Below, piece by piece: positions 1 through 9,245 of a stretch of DNA of 64,000 bases (its first letter is position 1; the number at the start of each line of letters is the position of its first letter). The notes under the pieces were generated by a model. That model had not been told where the DNA came from. It saw nothing but the letters and a program-made list of their open reading frames with translations, and searched no databases. The translations under genes and the position numbers were made by a program. The stretch comes from Candidatus Binataceae bacterium (GTDB taxonomy: Bacteria; Desulfobacterota; Binatia; Binatales; Binataceae), in contig DASRHP010000001.1 in the NCBI GenBank assembly GCA_035650475.1, positions 124,001 to 188,000 on the forward strand, given 5' to 3'.

Positions 1-110
1 CAAACGTAACGACCGATTGTTACCGGATTGTTAAATTCCGCGGGCCCGGTGGAGAAATGCGCTCACCCGCGCGCCGCTGCGCAGGACATTTGCCGACGCG
101 CGTCGCCGCG

Positions 111-1385
111 CTAGCGCGCTCGGATAACCTCGATTCCGTCCATGTACGGGCGCAGCACCTCCGGCACCATCACGCTACCGTCGGCCTGCTGGTAGTTCTC
201 CAGCACGGCGATCAGCGTGCGCGGCAGTCCGAGGCCCGAACCGTTGAGCGCGTGCACGTATTCTGGACGCGCGCCCCTGGCCGGGCGAAAGCGCAGGTTG
301 GCGCGGCGCGGCTGAAAATCGGTGCAGTTCGAGCATGAACTGACCTCGAGCCATTCGCCCAGCCCCGGCGCCCACATTTCGATGTCGCAGGTCGCGGCGC
401 TGGAAAAGCCGAGATCGGCGGTGCACAACTGCACGACCCGGTACGGAATCTTCAGCCGCCGGCACAACTCGACCGCATTATCGACCAGCTTGTCCAGCTC
501 GGCGTCGGACGTCTCGGGCGCGACCAGCTTGACCATCTCGACCTTGTCGAACTGATGGCCGCGCTTGATGCCGCGCACGTCGCGCCCGGCCGACATCTTC
601 TCGCGCCGAAAGCACGGCGTATACGCGGTCAGATAGATCGGCAGGCGCTCGGCGTCGAGAATCTCGTCGCGGTAGAGATTGGTGAGCGGCACCTCGGCGG
701 TCGGGATGAACCAGTAGTCCTCCTCGATGTCGCGGTACATCGTGTCTCCGAACTTGGGCAGCTGTCCGGTGCCGGTGGCGGTCGCGCTGTTGACCATCAG
801 CGGCGGAATCACTTCGAGGTAGCCCTGCTCGCGCGTCTTGACGTCGAGCATCCAGGCGATCAGCGCACGCTCCAGCCGAGCGCCGAGCCCGACCAGCAGG
901 TAGAAGCGCGTGCCCGAAAGCTTGACCCCGCGCTCGAAGTCGATAATCCCCAGCCGTTCCCCGAGTTCCCAATGCGGCAGCGGCTTGAAGTCAAATTTGC
1001 GCGGCTCGCCCTCGCCCCGCACGATCCTGTTGTCAGCCTCGCTCTTGCCGATGGGAACGTAAGGGCGCGGCAGGTTGCGCACGCCGAGCATCAGTTGCTC
1101 GAATTCGCGCTCGATCTCTGCCAATTCGCGCTCGCCGGCGCCGATCCTGTCGCCCAGCTCGCGCATCCCGGCCCGCCGCCGCTCGCGCTCCTCGGGCGCC
1201 GCTTTGCCTAATTCGCGCGATTCGCGCGTGCGCCGCGCGCGCAGCTCGTCGAGTTGATGCTGGAGCCGCCGGCGGCGCGCGTCGGTTTCCAGGATCCGAT
1301 CGATCTCGGCGGGATCGACGCCGCACTTGCCCAGATCGGCCTTGACGCGGTCCGGTTGTTCGCGGATGAGGCGAATGTCGAGCAT
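111..1385 (-). CDS. serS: Seryl-tRNA synthetase
   Basis: Charges tRNA-Ser with serine in the cytoplasm using ATP (class II synthetase). The 424-residue product has the family length. An N-terminal charged, coiled-coil tRNA-binding arm covers about residues 25-105. The serine-binding TAEVPLTN segment lies near residue 230. Motif 2 is near residue 265 (FRREKMSAGRDVRG, then HQFDKVEMV). The C-terminal motif 3 reads GLGLPRTLIAVLENYQ. The start follows the stop of the upstream yraN gene with no spacer, so the two are probably co-transcribed. I see nothing truncated or unusual; identification is secure. Confidence 0.97.
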   Translation of the reverse strand: MLDIRLIREQPDRVKADLGKCGVDPAEIDRILETDARRRRLQHQLDELRARRTRESRELGKAAPEERERRRAGMRELGDRIGAGERELAEIEREFEQLMLGVRNLPRPYVPIGKSEADNRIVRGEGEPRKFDFKPLPHWELGERLGIIDFERGVKLSGTRFYLLVGLGARLERALIAWMLDVKTREQGYLEVIPPLMVNSATATGTGQLPKFGDTMYRDIEEDYWFIPTAEVPLTNLYRDEILDAERLPIYLTAYTPCFRREKMSAGRDVRGIKRGHQFDKVEMVKLVAPETSDAELDKLVDNAVELCRRLKIPYRVVQLCTADLGFSSAATCDIEMWAPGLGEWLEVSSCSNCTDFQPRRANLRFRPARGARPEYVHALNGSGLGLPRTLIAVLENYQQADGSVMVPEVLRPYMDGIEVIRAR

Positions 1386-1724
1386 TCAAAAAGCGTCCCT
1401 TAGAAGTTCGAGATGACGGGCCGGGCCTGCATGGACCTCGACCACGTCGAAACGCATCGCGCGGTCCTGCGCATGACGGCTAAGCGCATACATTTCGGCG
1501 GCGCGCCGCAGACGGCTCTGCTTGAGCGGATGGACCGATTCGGCGGGCGTGCCGCTCGCTGCCGTGCGCCGGGTCTTGACCTCGACGAACACCAGCGTAT
1601 CGCCGTCGAGCGCAACCAGGTCGATCTCGGCGCCCGCTGCGCAGAAGTTGCGCTCAAGGATGCGATAGCCGCGCCGCCTGAGATGGCGCTCGGCGATACG
1701 CTCGCCGCGCCTCCCCAGCGCCAT
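1386..1724 (-). CDS. yraN: YraN/UPF0102 family nuclease-fold protein
   Basis: Member of the UPF0102 family, a small protein with a restriction-endonuclease-like fold whose cellular role is not settled. The diagnostic core is visible: LGRRGERIAERHLRRRGYRIL, then AEIDLVALDGD and VFVEVKTRR, the D...EVK pattern of PD-(D/E)XK nucleases. The ATG at 1724 gives 112 residues, matching the usual 110-130. A TTG at 1859 would add 45 residues with no family counterpart, so the internal ATG is preferred. Its stop abuts the serS start, suggesting one transcript. Confidence 0.85.
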   Translation of the reverse strand: MALGRRGERIAERHLRRRGYRILERNFCAAGAEIDLVALDGDTLVFVEVKTRRTAASGTPAESVHPLKQSRLRRAAEMYALSRHAQDRAMRFDVVEVHAGPARHLELLRDAF

Positions 1725-1928
1725 CCGGTCCAGCCCGGCGAGCGAGGCGAATCCGAAATCCCACCCACTGCCGATCCGCTCCGCCAGGGCCCGCAGATGC
1801 TCTGCCAGCTTCACCGCTCTCAAAGCTAGGCGGGAGACCGCGCCCTCGCAAGCGGGCAAGCGGAGGGAATCGCCGCGCGCCTGCGGATCGGTGAAAAAGA
1901 GAGCACCGGATGTTAGGATTAACCGGCG

Positions 1929-2225
1929 ATGGCGGAGAGCAAAATCAGTCTAGAGCAGGTGCGCCATGTCGCGCGGCTGGCGCGGCTTGAACTGACGGCG
2001 GCGGAAGAGCAGCGCCTCCAGCTCGAACTGAGCGACATCCTGGGTTACGTGGACAAGCTCAACCAGCTCGACACGGCCGAGGTAGCGCCGACCGCGCAGG
2101 TCGGCGAGGCGGGCACGCCGGCGCGCGAGGATGCGGTGACCAACCGCGCCGCGCCAGACGCGATGCTGGCCAATGCGCCGGCGCGCGACGGCTTCTTGTT
2201 CAAGGTGCCGAGGATCATCGATTAG
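1929..2225 (+). CDS. gatC: Asp/Glu-tRNA(Asn/Gln) amidotransferase subunit C
   Basis: Small stabilising subunit of the GatCAB transamidosome, which converts Glu-tRNA-Gln (and often Asp-tRNA-Asn) to the amidated form. The 98-residue length and the [19 protein letters not shown] start are typical, as is the C-terminal [11 protein letters not shown]. It is followed 73 nt later by gatA and then gatB on the same strand, the classic order. It is divergent from yraN-serS, leaving about 200 nt for opposing promoters. No glnS or asnS is seen in the window. Confidence 0.95.
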   Translation: MAESKISLEQVRHVARLARLELTAAEEQRLQLELSDILGYVDKLNQLDTAEVAPTAQVGEAGTPAREDAVTNRAAPDAMLANAPARDGFLFKVPRIID

Positions 2226-2298
2226 CCAACGGGCCACCGCGCAACGCCCGTGCCCGCACGGCCGATGCGTGCGCGCCGGCGGCCGAAGTCACCTTACG

Positions 2299-3762
2299 AT
2301 GGCATCATCCGAACTTCACCGAATGACGATCGCCGAGGCGCGCGAGCGCCTGCGCCGGCGCGAGATCTCGGCGCGCGAGCTTGCCCGCGCCTGCCTTGAC
2401 CGTATCGCGGCGGTCGAGCCACGCCTTAACGCCTTCATCACCGTGTGCGAGACCGAGGCGATGGCGCAGGCCGAGGAGGCCGACCGGCGGCTCAAGGCCG
2501 GCGACGCGCCCGCGCTGTGCGGCATCCCGCTGGGGATCAAGGACATTTACTGCACGCGCGGCGTGCGCACGACCTGCGCCTCGAGGATTCTCAGCAACTT
2601 CGTGCCGCCCTTCGACGCGACCACGATCGAAAAGCTCCGCGCACAAGGCGCCGTGTTCGTCGGCAAAACCAACATGGACGAGTTTGCTATGGGCTCGTCC
2701 ACCGAGAACTCGGCTTTCGGCCCGACGCGTAATCCCTACGATCTCGAGCGCGTGGCGGGCGGCTCGTCAGGGGGTTCGGCAGCGGCGGTCGCCGCCGACG
2801 AGTGTCTTGCCGCGCTCGGCACCGACACCGGCGGTTCGATCCGCGAGCCGGCTTCGTTCTGCGGCGTGGTCGGAATCAAGCCAACCTACAGCAGAGTCAG
2901 CCGCTACGGCGTGGTCGCCTACGCATCCTCGCTCGACCAGGTCGGGCCGTTCGCCAAGACCGTGCGCGACGCCGCGCTCGTGCTGGGCGCGGTTGCCGGC
3001 GCCGACCCGCGCGATTCAACCTGCTCGGCGCGCCCGGTGCCGGACTACGAAGCCGCGCTGGTCGGCGACGTGCGCGCCATACGCGTCGGCGTGCCAAGGG
3101 AATACTTCGTCGAAGGGATGGACCCCGAGGTCGAGAGCGCGGTGCGCGGCGCGCTGGCGCGGCTGGAAGCGATGGGCGCGCGATGCGTCGAGATCTCGCT
3201 TCCGCATACCGGCTACGCGATCGCAGCGTACTATGTGATCGCGACCGCCGAGGCGAGCGCCAATCTGGCGCGCTACGACGGCGTGCGGTACGGCCTGCGC
3301 GCGCCCGCCGCCAACAGCATCGAGCTGTACAATCGCACCCGCGCGCAGGGCTTCGGAGCCGAAGTCAAGCGACGCATCATGCTCGGCACCTTCGCGCTCT
3401 CCGCCGGCTACTACGATGCCTACTATCTCAAGGCGCAGAAGGTGCGCACGCTCATCCGCGGCGACTTCGAGGCGGCTTTCAAGACCTGCGACGTGATCGC
3501 GGCGCCGGTCGCGCCGACCACCGCGTTCAAGCTCGGCGAGAAGACCGACGACCCGCTCCAGATGTATCTCTCGGACATCTTCACGATCTCGGTCAACCTG
3601 GCCGGGCTGCCCGGGATGTCGGCGCCGTGCGGCTACGACGGGCGCGGGATGCCGGTCGGGTTGCAGCTGATCGGGCCGCCGTTCGGCGAAGAGGCGATCC
3701 TGCGCGCGGGCGACGCGTGGGAACGCGCGGGCGGCTTTGAACGCCGCCCGACGCGAGTGTAA
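2299..3762 (+). CDS. gatA: Asp/Glu-tRNA(Asn/Gln) amidotransferase subunit A (amidase)
   Basis: Glutaminase subunit of GatCAB; releases ammonia from glutamine for tRNA amidation. The amidase-signature triad is complete: the Lys in PLGIKDIYC, the cis-Ser in [12 protein letters not shown], and the nucleophile Ser in [10 protein letters not shown]. The ATG at 2299 gives 487 residues, the family norm. The frame stays open upstream to an ATG at 2173, but that segment overlaps gatC, is low in family similarity and is rejected. No strong ribosome-binding site precedes 2299, so translation may depend on coupling to gatC. Confidence 0.96.
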   Translation: MASSELHRMTIAEARERLRRREISARELARACLDRIAAVEPRLNAFITVCETEAMAQAEEADRRLKAGDAPALCGIPLGIKDIYCTRGVRTTCASRILSNFVPPFDATTIEKLRAQGAVFVGKTNMDEFAMGSSTENSAFGPTRNPYDLERVAGGSSGGSAAAVAADECLAALGTDTGGSIREPASFCGVVGIKPTYSRVSRYGVVAYASSLDQVGPFAKTVRDAALVLGAVAGADPRDSTCSARPVPDYEAALVGDVRAIRVGVPREYFVEGMDPEVESAVRGALARLEAMGARCVEISLPHTGYAIAAYYVIATAEASANLARYDGVRYGLRAPAANSIELYNRTRAQGFGAEVKRRIMLGTFALSAGYYDAYYLKAQKVRTLIRGDFEAAFKTCDVIAAPVAPTTAFKLGEKTDDPLQMYLSDIFTISVNLAGLPGMSAPCGYDGRGMPVGLQLIGPPFGEEAILRAGDAWERAGGFERRPTRV

Positions 3763-3977
3763 CCGAGATAGCCGAAGCGATGACAACCAAAACGCTGCGC
3801 TCGGCTCTTTCCATCATTTCCGCGCGTCCTGCGCGGGCGAGCAACCCCGGCTTTGTGCCAGGCGGACCAAAAAGATCGAGATTCTGCGCGCGGCAGCCGC
3901 GTGCGAGAATGGCAAACCAGAGAGTGCCGAACCGATCCGACGGTTGCGACAGGGCCGCAAGGCGGTGACAGACGCCA

Positions 3978-5429
3978 ATGACTAATGACGCATACGAAGC
4001 GGTAATCGGGCTCGAGGTCCACGCTCAGCTCCTGACGCGCTCGAAGCTCTTCTGCGGATGCGCGACCGCATTCGGCGCGCCGCCCAACCATAACGTGTGC
4101 CCGGTGTGCATAGGGATGCCCGGCGTGCTGCCGGTACTCAACCGTTATGCGGTCGAGCTCGCGATCCGCACCGGGCTCGCCGCCCATTGCGAAATCGCGC
4201 CGCACTCAATCTTCGCGCGCAAAAGCTACTTCTACCCCGACCTGCCGAAGGGCTACCAGATTAGCCAGTACGACGAGCCGTTATGCCGCCACGGCTATAT
4301 AGAATTGCCCGCGCTCGAAGGCCACGCGCCGCGGCGCATCCGCCTCGTCCGGATCCACCTCGAAGAAGACGCGGGCAAGAATATCCACGCCGAGAATGCG
4401 AGCCTGATCGATTTCAACCGCTCGGGGGTGCCCCTGATGGAAATCGTCAGCGAGCCCGACATCCGCTCGCCCGAGGAGGCCGCCGCCTACCTGCGCGAAC
4501 TGCGCGGTATCCTGCTCGCGCTTCACGCCTCCGATGTCAAGATGGAGGAAGGGAGCCTGCGATGCGACGTCAACGTCTCGATACGCCCGCGCGGCAGCTC
4601 CGAGCTTGGCGTGAAGACCGAGATCAAAAACCTCAACTCGTTCCGCTTCGTCGAAAAGGCGATCGCGTACGAGGTCCGGCGCCAGATCGAGGAGCTGTCG
4701 GCTGGCCGGCGCATCTCGCAGGAGACCCACCTGTGGGATCCCGAGCGCGAGGTGACGCGTCCGATGCGCTCGAAGGAGTTCGCCAACGACTATCGCTATT
4801 TCCCCGAGCCCGACCTGCCGCCGATCGTCGTGCCGTCCGACCTCATCGAGAGCGTCCGCGCCTCGATGCCAGAGCTGCCGGCCGAACGGCGCGCGCGCTA
4901 CGCGCGCGAGTACGGGCTGAACGCTTACGAAGCAGCAGTGCTGACGCAGGACGGTGAACTTGCCAATTACTTCGAAGCGGCCGCCTCCGGACTGAGTAAT
5001 CGAAAGGCCGCCGCAAACTGGGTAATGACCGAGGTCCTGCGCGTCGTCAACGAATCGGGCAAGCCGCTTGGCGACGCGCTGGCGGCGCGCCTCGTACCTT
5101 CGCCCGCGGAGACCGCCGCACTGCTAAAGATGGTCGAGCAATCGCGCCTCAGCCTCAGTGCGGCGAAGAGCGCATTTGCCGCGATGTGCCGCTCGGGCAA
5201 GGGCGCCGAGGCGACCGTCGGCGAACTCGGGCTTACCCAGGTTTCCGACGAAGGCGCGATCGCCGAGGCGTGCGACCGGATCATCGCGGCCGAGGCGGCC
5301 AAGGTCGCCGAGTATCGCGCCGGGCGCGACAAGCTGTTCGGCTTCTTCGTCGGCGCGGTGATGAAGGCGATGGGCGGCAAGGCCAACCCCAAGGTGGTCA
5401 ACGACGTCCTGCGCCGCAAGCTCGCCTGA
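3978..5429 (+). CDS. gatB: Asp/Glu-tRNA(Asn/Gln) amidotransferase subunit B
   Basis: tRNA-binding kinase/transamidase subunit of GatCAB; activates the misacylated Glu or Asp and transfers ammonia. Features at family positions: [12 protein letters not shown] at the N-terminus, the Cys cluster FCGC...CPVC, the [17 protein letters not shown] block, and the helical YqeY-like C-terminal tail ending NDVLRRKL. Length 483 residues is normal. A 215-nt gap separates it from gatA, longer than usual. That gap holds a GC-rich inverted repeat near 3820 but no gene, so gatB might have its own transcript. Confidence 0.97.
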   Translation: MTNDAYEAVIGLEVHAQLLTRSKLFCGCATAFGAPPNHNVCPVCIGMPGVLPVLNRYAVELAIRTGLAAHCEIAPHSIFARKSYFYPDLPKGYQISQYDEPLCRHGYIELPALEGHAPRRIRLVRIHLEEDAGKNIHAENASLIDFNRSGVPLMEIVSEPDIRSPEEAAAYLRELRGILLALHASDVKMEEGSLRCDVNVSIRPRGSSELGVKTEIKNLNSFRFVEKAIAYEVRRQIEELSAGRRISQETHLWDPEREVTRPMRSKEFANDYRYFPEPDLPPIVVPSDLIESVRASMPELPAERRARYAREYGLNAYEAAVLTQDGELANYFEAAASGLSNRKAAANWVMTEVLRVVNESGKPLGDALAARLVPSPAETAALLKMVEQSRLSLSAAKSAFAAMCRSGKGAEATVGELGLTQVSDEGAIAEACDRIIAAEAAKVAEYRAGRDKLFGFFVGAVMKAMGGKANPKVVNDVLRRKLA

Positions 5430-5462
5430 TAACGAAACACGCCAGACATTTTCGGCTCTTTT

Positions 5463-5486
5463 GCGTCCGTTTGATCAAACGAACGC
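5463..5486. promoter_or_regulatory. 24-nt inverted repeat with perfect 14-bp palindromic core
   Basis: Positions 5468-5481 form a perfect palindrome (CGTTTGATCAAACG). The four bases on each side (GCGT and ACGC) also pair, leaving one mismatched pair at 5467/5482. It sits 34 nt after the gatB stop, at the front edge of the broken secreted-protein gene. The geometry suits an operator for a dimeric repressor. A transcript hairpin is possible, but no T-tract follows on either strand, so a terminator is less likely. Confidence 0.4.
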
Positions 5487-6087
5487 TTGCTGGCTTCTTA
5501 TGCGCTAACTGGCTGTTCATATCATTTCGCTTGACGCATATAGCTTTAGGGGACACCGTCCTTAGCGCCACCATCAAGACGCCCAATTCGAGCCAGACCG
5601 CGCTCCTGATCACACCCTCGTTGGTAACCGGCTCTTCACGAACACTAACATCAGCGGCAGTTCCGGCGGCGGCTCGAAGTCTTCGAACGCCACGGCTGAA
5701 ATCCAGGTCCAGGTAACGCTGGATGGCAAGCCTGTCGCGCCGGCGACTAATGCAAGCCCCTACGTCACATATGACGAGCGCTTCCAACAAATTAGTACGA
5801 ATCTGTTCAACCAGATAAGCGAGTGCACGAGCAGCTCGCCCTGCAACCTGGACCTTCTGCTCAGCACGCTTTCCGCCCACAGCTTCAACTTTGTCGCGCC
5901 CAGCGTGGGAGGCGGCTCCCATACAGTTAACGTTTCATGGGTGATCAGCTGCTTTGTGAACGGAACGCAGCTTGCCTGCTCGCAGTCGAGCACCACGAGC
6001 AGCGCGGCCGGGTGCGTGGGTCCAGGGTCCGTGACGATCCAACAGGTTCAAAATTTCAGCCAGGACGGCACAATTACGGTGCAATAG
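5471..6087 (+). pseudogene. Frameshifted small secreted protein (unknown family)
   Basis: Two reading frames join into one coherent protein. The first (frame of 5471) ends ...SATIKTPNSSQTALLITP, then SLVTG at about 5632. The next frame continues LFTNTNISGSSGG from about 5632-5635 to the stop at 6085-6087. One missing base near 5632 (GGCTCTTC where GGCCTCTTC would read G-L-F) explains the break. Repaired, it would be about 205 residues. There is a weak hydrophobic N-terminus, a Ser/Gly/Asn-rich middle, paired Cys residues (SECTSSSPC, ISCF...LACS) and a beta-rich C-terminus ending DGTITVQ. The true start is uncertain. It is either a real pseudogene or a one-base sequencing error. The function is unknown, and the stretch is visibly more AT-rich than gatB. 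Confidence 0.6.
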
Positions 6088-6101
6088 CCGCGGCGGGATC
6101 C

Positions 6102-6134
6102 GGGGCTGGGCGGGAAAGCACGCCCAGCCCCTTT
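6102..6134 (+). terminator. Strong hairpin after the frameshifted gene
   Basis: A perfect 11-bp stem (GGGGCTGGGCG pairing with CGCCCAGCCCC) with an 8-nt loop begins 14 nt after the stop at 6087 and is followed by TTT. The T-tract is short, but position and stability fit an intrinsic terminator. Its presence supports the view that the preceding broken frame was once a complete transcription unit. Confidence 0.6.
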
Positions 6135-6208
6135 GACTTCCCTAATCTGGCGCGATTCTCTACCGCGCGCGCCCGCGAGTGCCACGAGCCGTCGCAGGGC
6201 AGGTTTGT

Positions 6209-7912
6209 ATGGATACTCTTCTCGTCGAAACCGCCAGTCGGCCCCATACAGTACCGACGAGAGAAGCGGCGCGGGCGGGGTTTCGATTTCCAGCCGTGGC
6301 GCGATGGGGCTTGAGCGGTGCCGAGACCGCGATGCTGGCGGGCGTACTCGTCGTGACCGCGCTCGTGTACGTGCGTTGCCTCACCAACTGGTTCTTTTCT
6401 GACGACGTGATCATGATTGAAAAGAACCGCTATATCTCCGAGTGGTCGTTTCTGTGGAAATCAATGACCCGGGATTTGTGGTGGTTTAATAACCCCGATC
6501 TCAACCATGCCGCGACAACAACCTTCTATCAGCCGATGCAGAGTCTATGGCTTGGTCTCGGCTACCATCTGTTCGGCGCCAGCCCGGTCGGATGGCATCT
6601 AGCGAAGATCGCGCTTCACTTGCTCGTGGTGGTGCTCGTCTTCCGCGTCGCCCAAATCCTGAGCGGCAGCACGCGCGTCGGCCTGATTGCTGCGCTTCTG
6701 TTCGGGCTGCTGGCGGTCCACGCCGAGCCGGTGGTGTGGGCAACCGACGTACCGGAACCGCTTTCGACCGCCTTCGAGCTTGGTGCGTTCTGCCTCTTCA
6801 TTCGCCGCTCGAGCAGCGGATGGAAAGGCCTGGCGGGGCCGCTCGTCCTCTATGCGCTGGCAACCTTCAGTCACGAAAGCGCAGTGATGTTCCCAGCGCT
6901 GATAGGCGCGTACGTGCTTTTGTTCGAGAACGACCGTGGCTTGGCTCCCTCGACGCACGACTCGCCGCGGGCTTCCGCCACTGCGCGTGTAGGCAACGCC
7001 GCCGCCTTGTCGGCTGGGTTCGTGGGTGTTGCGCTAATCTACCTAGGTGTGCGTCTGGCCGTACTCGGGCAGCAGCAATTGTTCGGATTCATGACCAGAG
7101 TGAAAACTGCGACGCTGGTGCAGGCCAACATCGTGCCCAATGTGACCGTGGTGCATCACTCGCCGGCGGAGATTTTGTTCACCCTGCCGTCGGTGCTGCT
7201 GTGGTATCTGAAGCTGCTCGCGATTCCGTGGATGGCGGGGCCTGCCCACGCGGCTGATTTCGTCAACTCGCCGTCGCCGGGGAATTTCTTCGCTCCACTA
7301 ACCGTCCTGCTCGGTCTTGCGATTGCCGGCTATCTGTCAATGCGAAACGCGCCGCGCGCGAAGCTGTATCTGTTTTGCGCGCTCTGGTGGATGATCGCGA
7401 TAGCCGCCGCACCCATCGCCGGGATAAAACTGGGGACAGGTCTGGTTTTCGACCGCTACGACTACCTTGCCTCATTCGCTTTTTGCCTGCTGATCGCGGA
7501 CCTCGCCTTCAGCTACGCGGGCGGTGGTATTGTGCGTAAACGGGCTGTGGCCGGAACGGTCGCGGCGCTCGCCGCGGCCAATGCGATCGCATTATGGCGC
7601 GTGCAGCCGGTGTGGCACGATAACGTCAGCGCGTTTACCCGCGCGGTCGAGAACGCTCCGCTATCGGCGCGCAACCGATTGTCACTGGTTGGCGCGCTGA
7701 TGGGCGCAGGCGACTTCCAGGCGGCCTCGCGCCAGTTGAAGGCCGCCGCTGCTCTTGCTCCGGATGACGCGGCGATTCACTTCGCGCTGGCGGCGGTGGA
7801 CATGAAACTGCATCGAAACGAGGAGGCAGTGCGCGAGCTTAAGCTCTATTACGACAAGGCCTTCCCGCATCGCCCTCCAGTAACGATTACGCTCCCACCG
7901 GCGGGTACTTGA
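6209..7912 (+). CDS. Polytopic membrane protein with C-terminal TPR-like helices (putative glycosyltransferase)
   Basis: Product of 567 residues from the ATG at 6209 (GCAGG just upstream; a GTG at 6179 is possible). About ten hydrophobic segments span residues 45-480. An acidic pair in the first external loop (WFFSDDVIMIEKNRY) recalls lipid-linked-sugar-dependent glycosyltransferases of the GT39/GT83 and TMTC type. The last about 90 residues (ARNRLSLVGALMGAGDFQAA, then DDAAIHFALAAVDMKLHRNEEA) look like two or three TPR repeats. Known TMTC-like proteins combine these parts; a role in protein or envelope glycosylation is inference. Codon use is less GC-extreme than in its neighbours, and it stands alone. 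Confidence 0.6.
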   Translation: MDTLLVETASRPHTVPTREAARAGFRFPAVARWGLSGAETAMLAGVLVVTALVYVRCLTNWFFSDDVIMIEKNRYISEWSFLWKSMTRDLWWFNNPDLNHAATTTFYQPMQSLWLGLGYHLFGASPVGWHLAKIALHLLVVVLVFRVAQILSGSTRVGLIAALLFGLLAVHAEPVVWATDVPEPLSTAFELGAFCLFIRRSSSGWKGLAGPLVLYALATFSHESAVMFPALIGAYVLLFENDRGLAPSTHDSPRASATARVGNAAALSAGFVGVALIYLGVRLAVLGQQQLFGFMTRVKTATLVQANIVPNVTVVHHSPAEILFTLPSVLLWYLKLLAIPWMAGPAHAADFVNSPSPGNFFAPLTVLLGLAIAGYLSMRNAPRAKLYLFCALWWMIAIAAAPIAGIKLGTGLVFDRYDYLASFAFCLLIADLAFSYAGGGIVRKRAVAGTVAALAAANAIALWRVQPVWHDNVSAFTRAVENAPLSARNRLSLVGALMGAGDFQAASRQLKAAAALAPDDAAIHFALAAVDMKLHRNEEAVRELKLYYDKAFPHRPPVTITLPPAGT

Positions 7913-8000
7913 AGCGCCGGCAAGGATGAACTGCCGACACGCGAAGTGGTGAACGTCTGCTCGATTTATTCGCGGCAGCGGCGGTTTTGCGCCTTGACGC

Positions 8001-9191
8001 TCAGCCTTTGGGCAGGCCGAGCTGGCGCTCGCCGAGGATGTTGCGCTGAATCTCGCTGGTCCCGCCCGCGATCGTGTACTGGCGCGAGTTGAGGACCCGG
8101 TTGAGCCAGCGTGGCGCGTCGGGCACCACGCCGCTCGGTTCCGCCAACAGCGCATGATGGCCGAGCAGTTCGCTCGCAAAGCGCGCGATCGCCACCCCCA
8201 GCTCCGAGCCCGCCAGCTTGAGCACCGAGCCTTCGGGCCCCGGCGGCAATCCCTTGAGCCGGCGGGTGAGCGAGCGCAGCCGGGTGTACTTGAGCGCCTC
8301 GCACTCGCTCATAAACTCGGCCAGACGCTGGCGCACCCATCCCTGCTCCCACGCCGGACGGCCGTCGATCCGGACCGCGCGCGCCAGCTCGGCAAGCCGG
8401 CGCACCTGCGCTGCATGGCCGCCGCCGCCCGCGATCCCGCGTTCAAAGCCGAGCGTGGTGATCGCGACCTTCCATCCCTCGTTCTGCGGGCCGACCAGGT
8501 TCTGCTTGGGCACCTGGACGTTGTCGAAAAAGACCTCGTTGAAGTGACGATGGCCGGTCATCAGGACCAGCGGGCGCACCTCGATACCGGGGCTGCGCAT
8601 GTCCACCAGAAGGTAGCTGATGCCCTTGTGCTTGGGCGCCTCGGGATCGGTGCGCACGAGCATGAAGATGCGGTCGGCGTATTGCGCGCCTGAGGTCCAT
8701 ACCTTCTGCCCGTTGACGACGAAGTAGTCGCCGTGGTCGGCGGCGCGGGTCTGGAGCCCGGCGAGGTCGGAGCCCGCGCCGGGTTCGGAGTAGCCCTGGC
8801 ACCAGATGTCCTCGCCGCTGAGGATACGTGGCAGATAGTATTTCTTCTGCTCATCGGTGCCCCAGTACATCAGGGTCGGCCCGAGCAGCCCCACTCCCGA
8901 GTAGCCGGGCAGAATGGGAGCGCGCGCGCGGAAATACTCCTCGTCGAAGATGATCTGTTCCATCAGAGGCGCCGCGCGCCCGCCGTACTCCTTTGGCCAG
9001 AAGAGCCCGACGTAGCCGGCCGCGTTCAGCTTGGCCTGCCATGCGCGGCGCTTCTCGAAGATCTCGCGATTGGGCGCGATTCGCTCGTCCATAGCGTCGT
9101 CCACGCACAGCTCGGACGGCAGATTGGCCGCAAGCCACTGGCGGACTTCCTTGCGGAAGGCTTCCTGCTCGGGCGTGTACTCGAAGTCCAT
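8001..9191 (-). CDS. Acyl-CoA dehydrogenase family protein
   Basis: Flavoprotein oxidising an acyl-CoA thioester at the alpha-beta bond and passing electrons to ETF. The 396-residue protein has the ACAD order. The helical N-domain begins DFEYTPEQEAFRKEVR. The middle beta domain has WCQGYSEPGAGSDLAGLQTRA and YFVVNGQKVWTSGAQYAD. The C-terminal helical domain ends IAGGTSEIQRNILGER. The usual GGxG...EIQRN FAD/dimer signature is present. A GAGGT motif lies nine bases before the ATG. It belongs to the FadE-like acyl-CoA dehydrogenases whose substrate cannot be read from sequence. It is followed on the same strand by no partner gene. Confidence 0.93.
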   Translation of the reverse strand: MDFEYTPEQEAFRKEVRQWLAANLPSELCVDDAMDERIAPNREIFEKRRAWQAKLNAAGYVGLFWPKEYGGRAAPLMEQIIFDEEYFRARAPILPGYSGVGLLGPTLMYWGTDEQKKYYLPRILSGEDIWCQGYSEPGAGSDLAGLQTRAADHGDYFVVNGQKVWTSGAQYADRIFMLVRTDPEAPKHKGISYLLVDMRSPGIEVRPLVLMTGHRHFNEVFFDNVQVPKQNLVGPQNEGWKVAITTLGFERGIAGGGGHAAQVRRLAELARAVRIDGRPAWEQGWVRQRLAEFMSECEALKYTRLRSLTRRLKGLPPGPEGSVLKLAGSELGVAIARFASELLGHHALLAEPSGVVPDAPRWLNRVLNSRQYTIAGGTSEIQRNILGERQLGLPKG

Positions 9192-9245
9192 CCCCGGATT
9201 ACCTCGCTCGCCGGGCGGCCCAGTCGCGCGCGGCGGGGTGCTGCC

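Noticed and set aside
12..32. Two near-identical 10-mers (CCGATTGTTA and CCGGATTGTTA) at the window start
   Set aside because: Only two copies, one with an inserted base; too short to call a repeat array.
2173..2298. Upstream extension of gatA from the ATG at 2173
   Set aside because: It overlaps gatC, encodes a Cys/Arg-rich segment unlike GatA, and the ATG at 2299 gives the normal length.
3763..3977. Short frames in the gatA-gatB gap
   Set aside because: Neither has a ribosome site or family match; the gap holds only a GC-rich inverted repeat near 3820.
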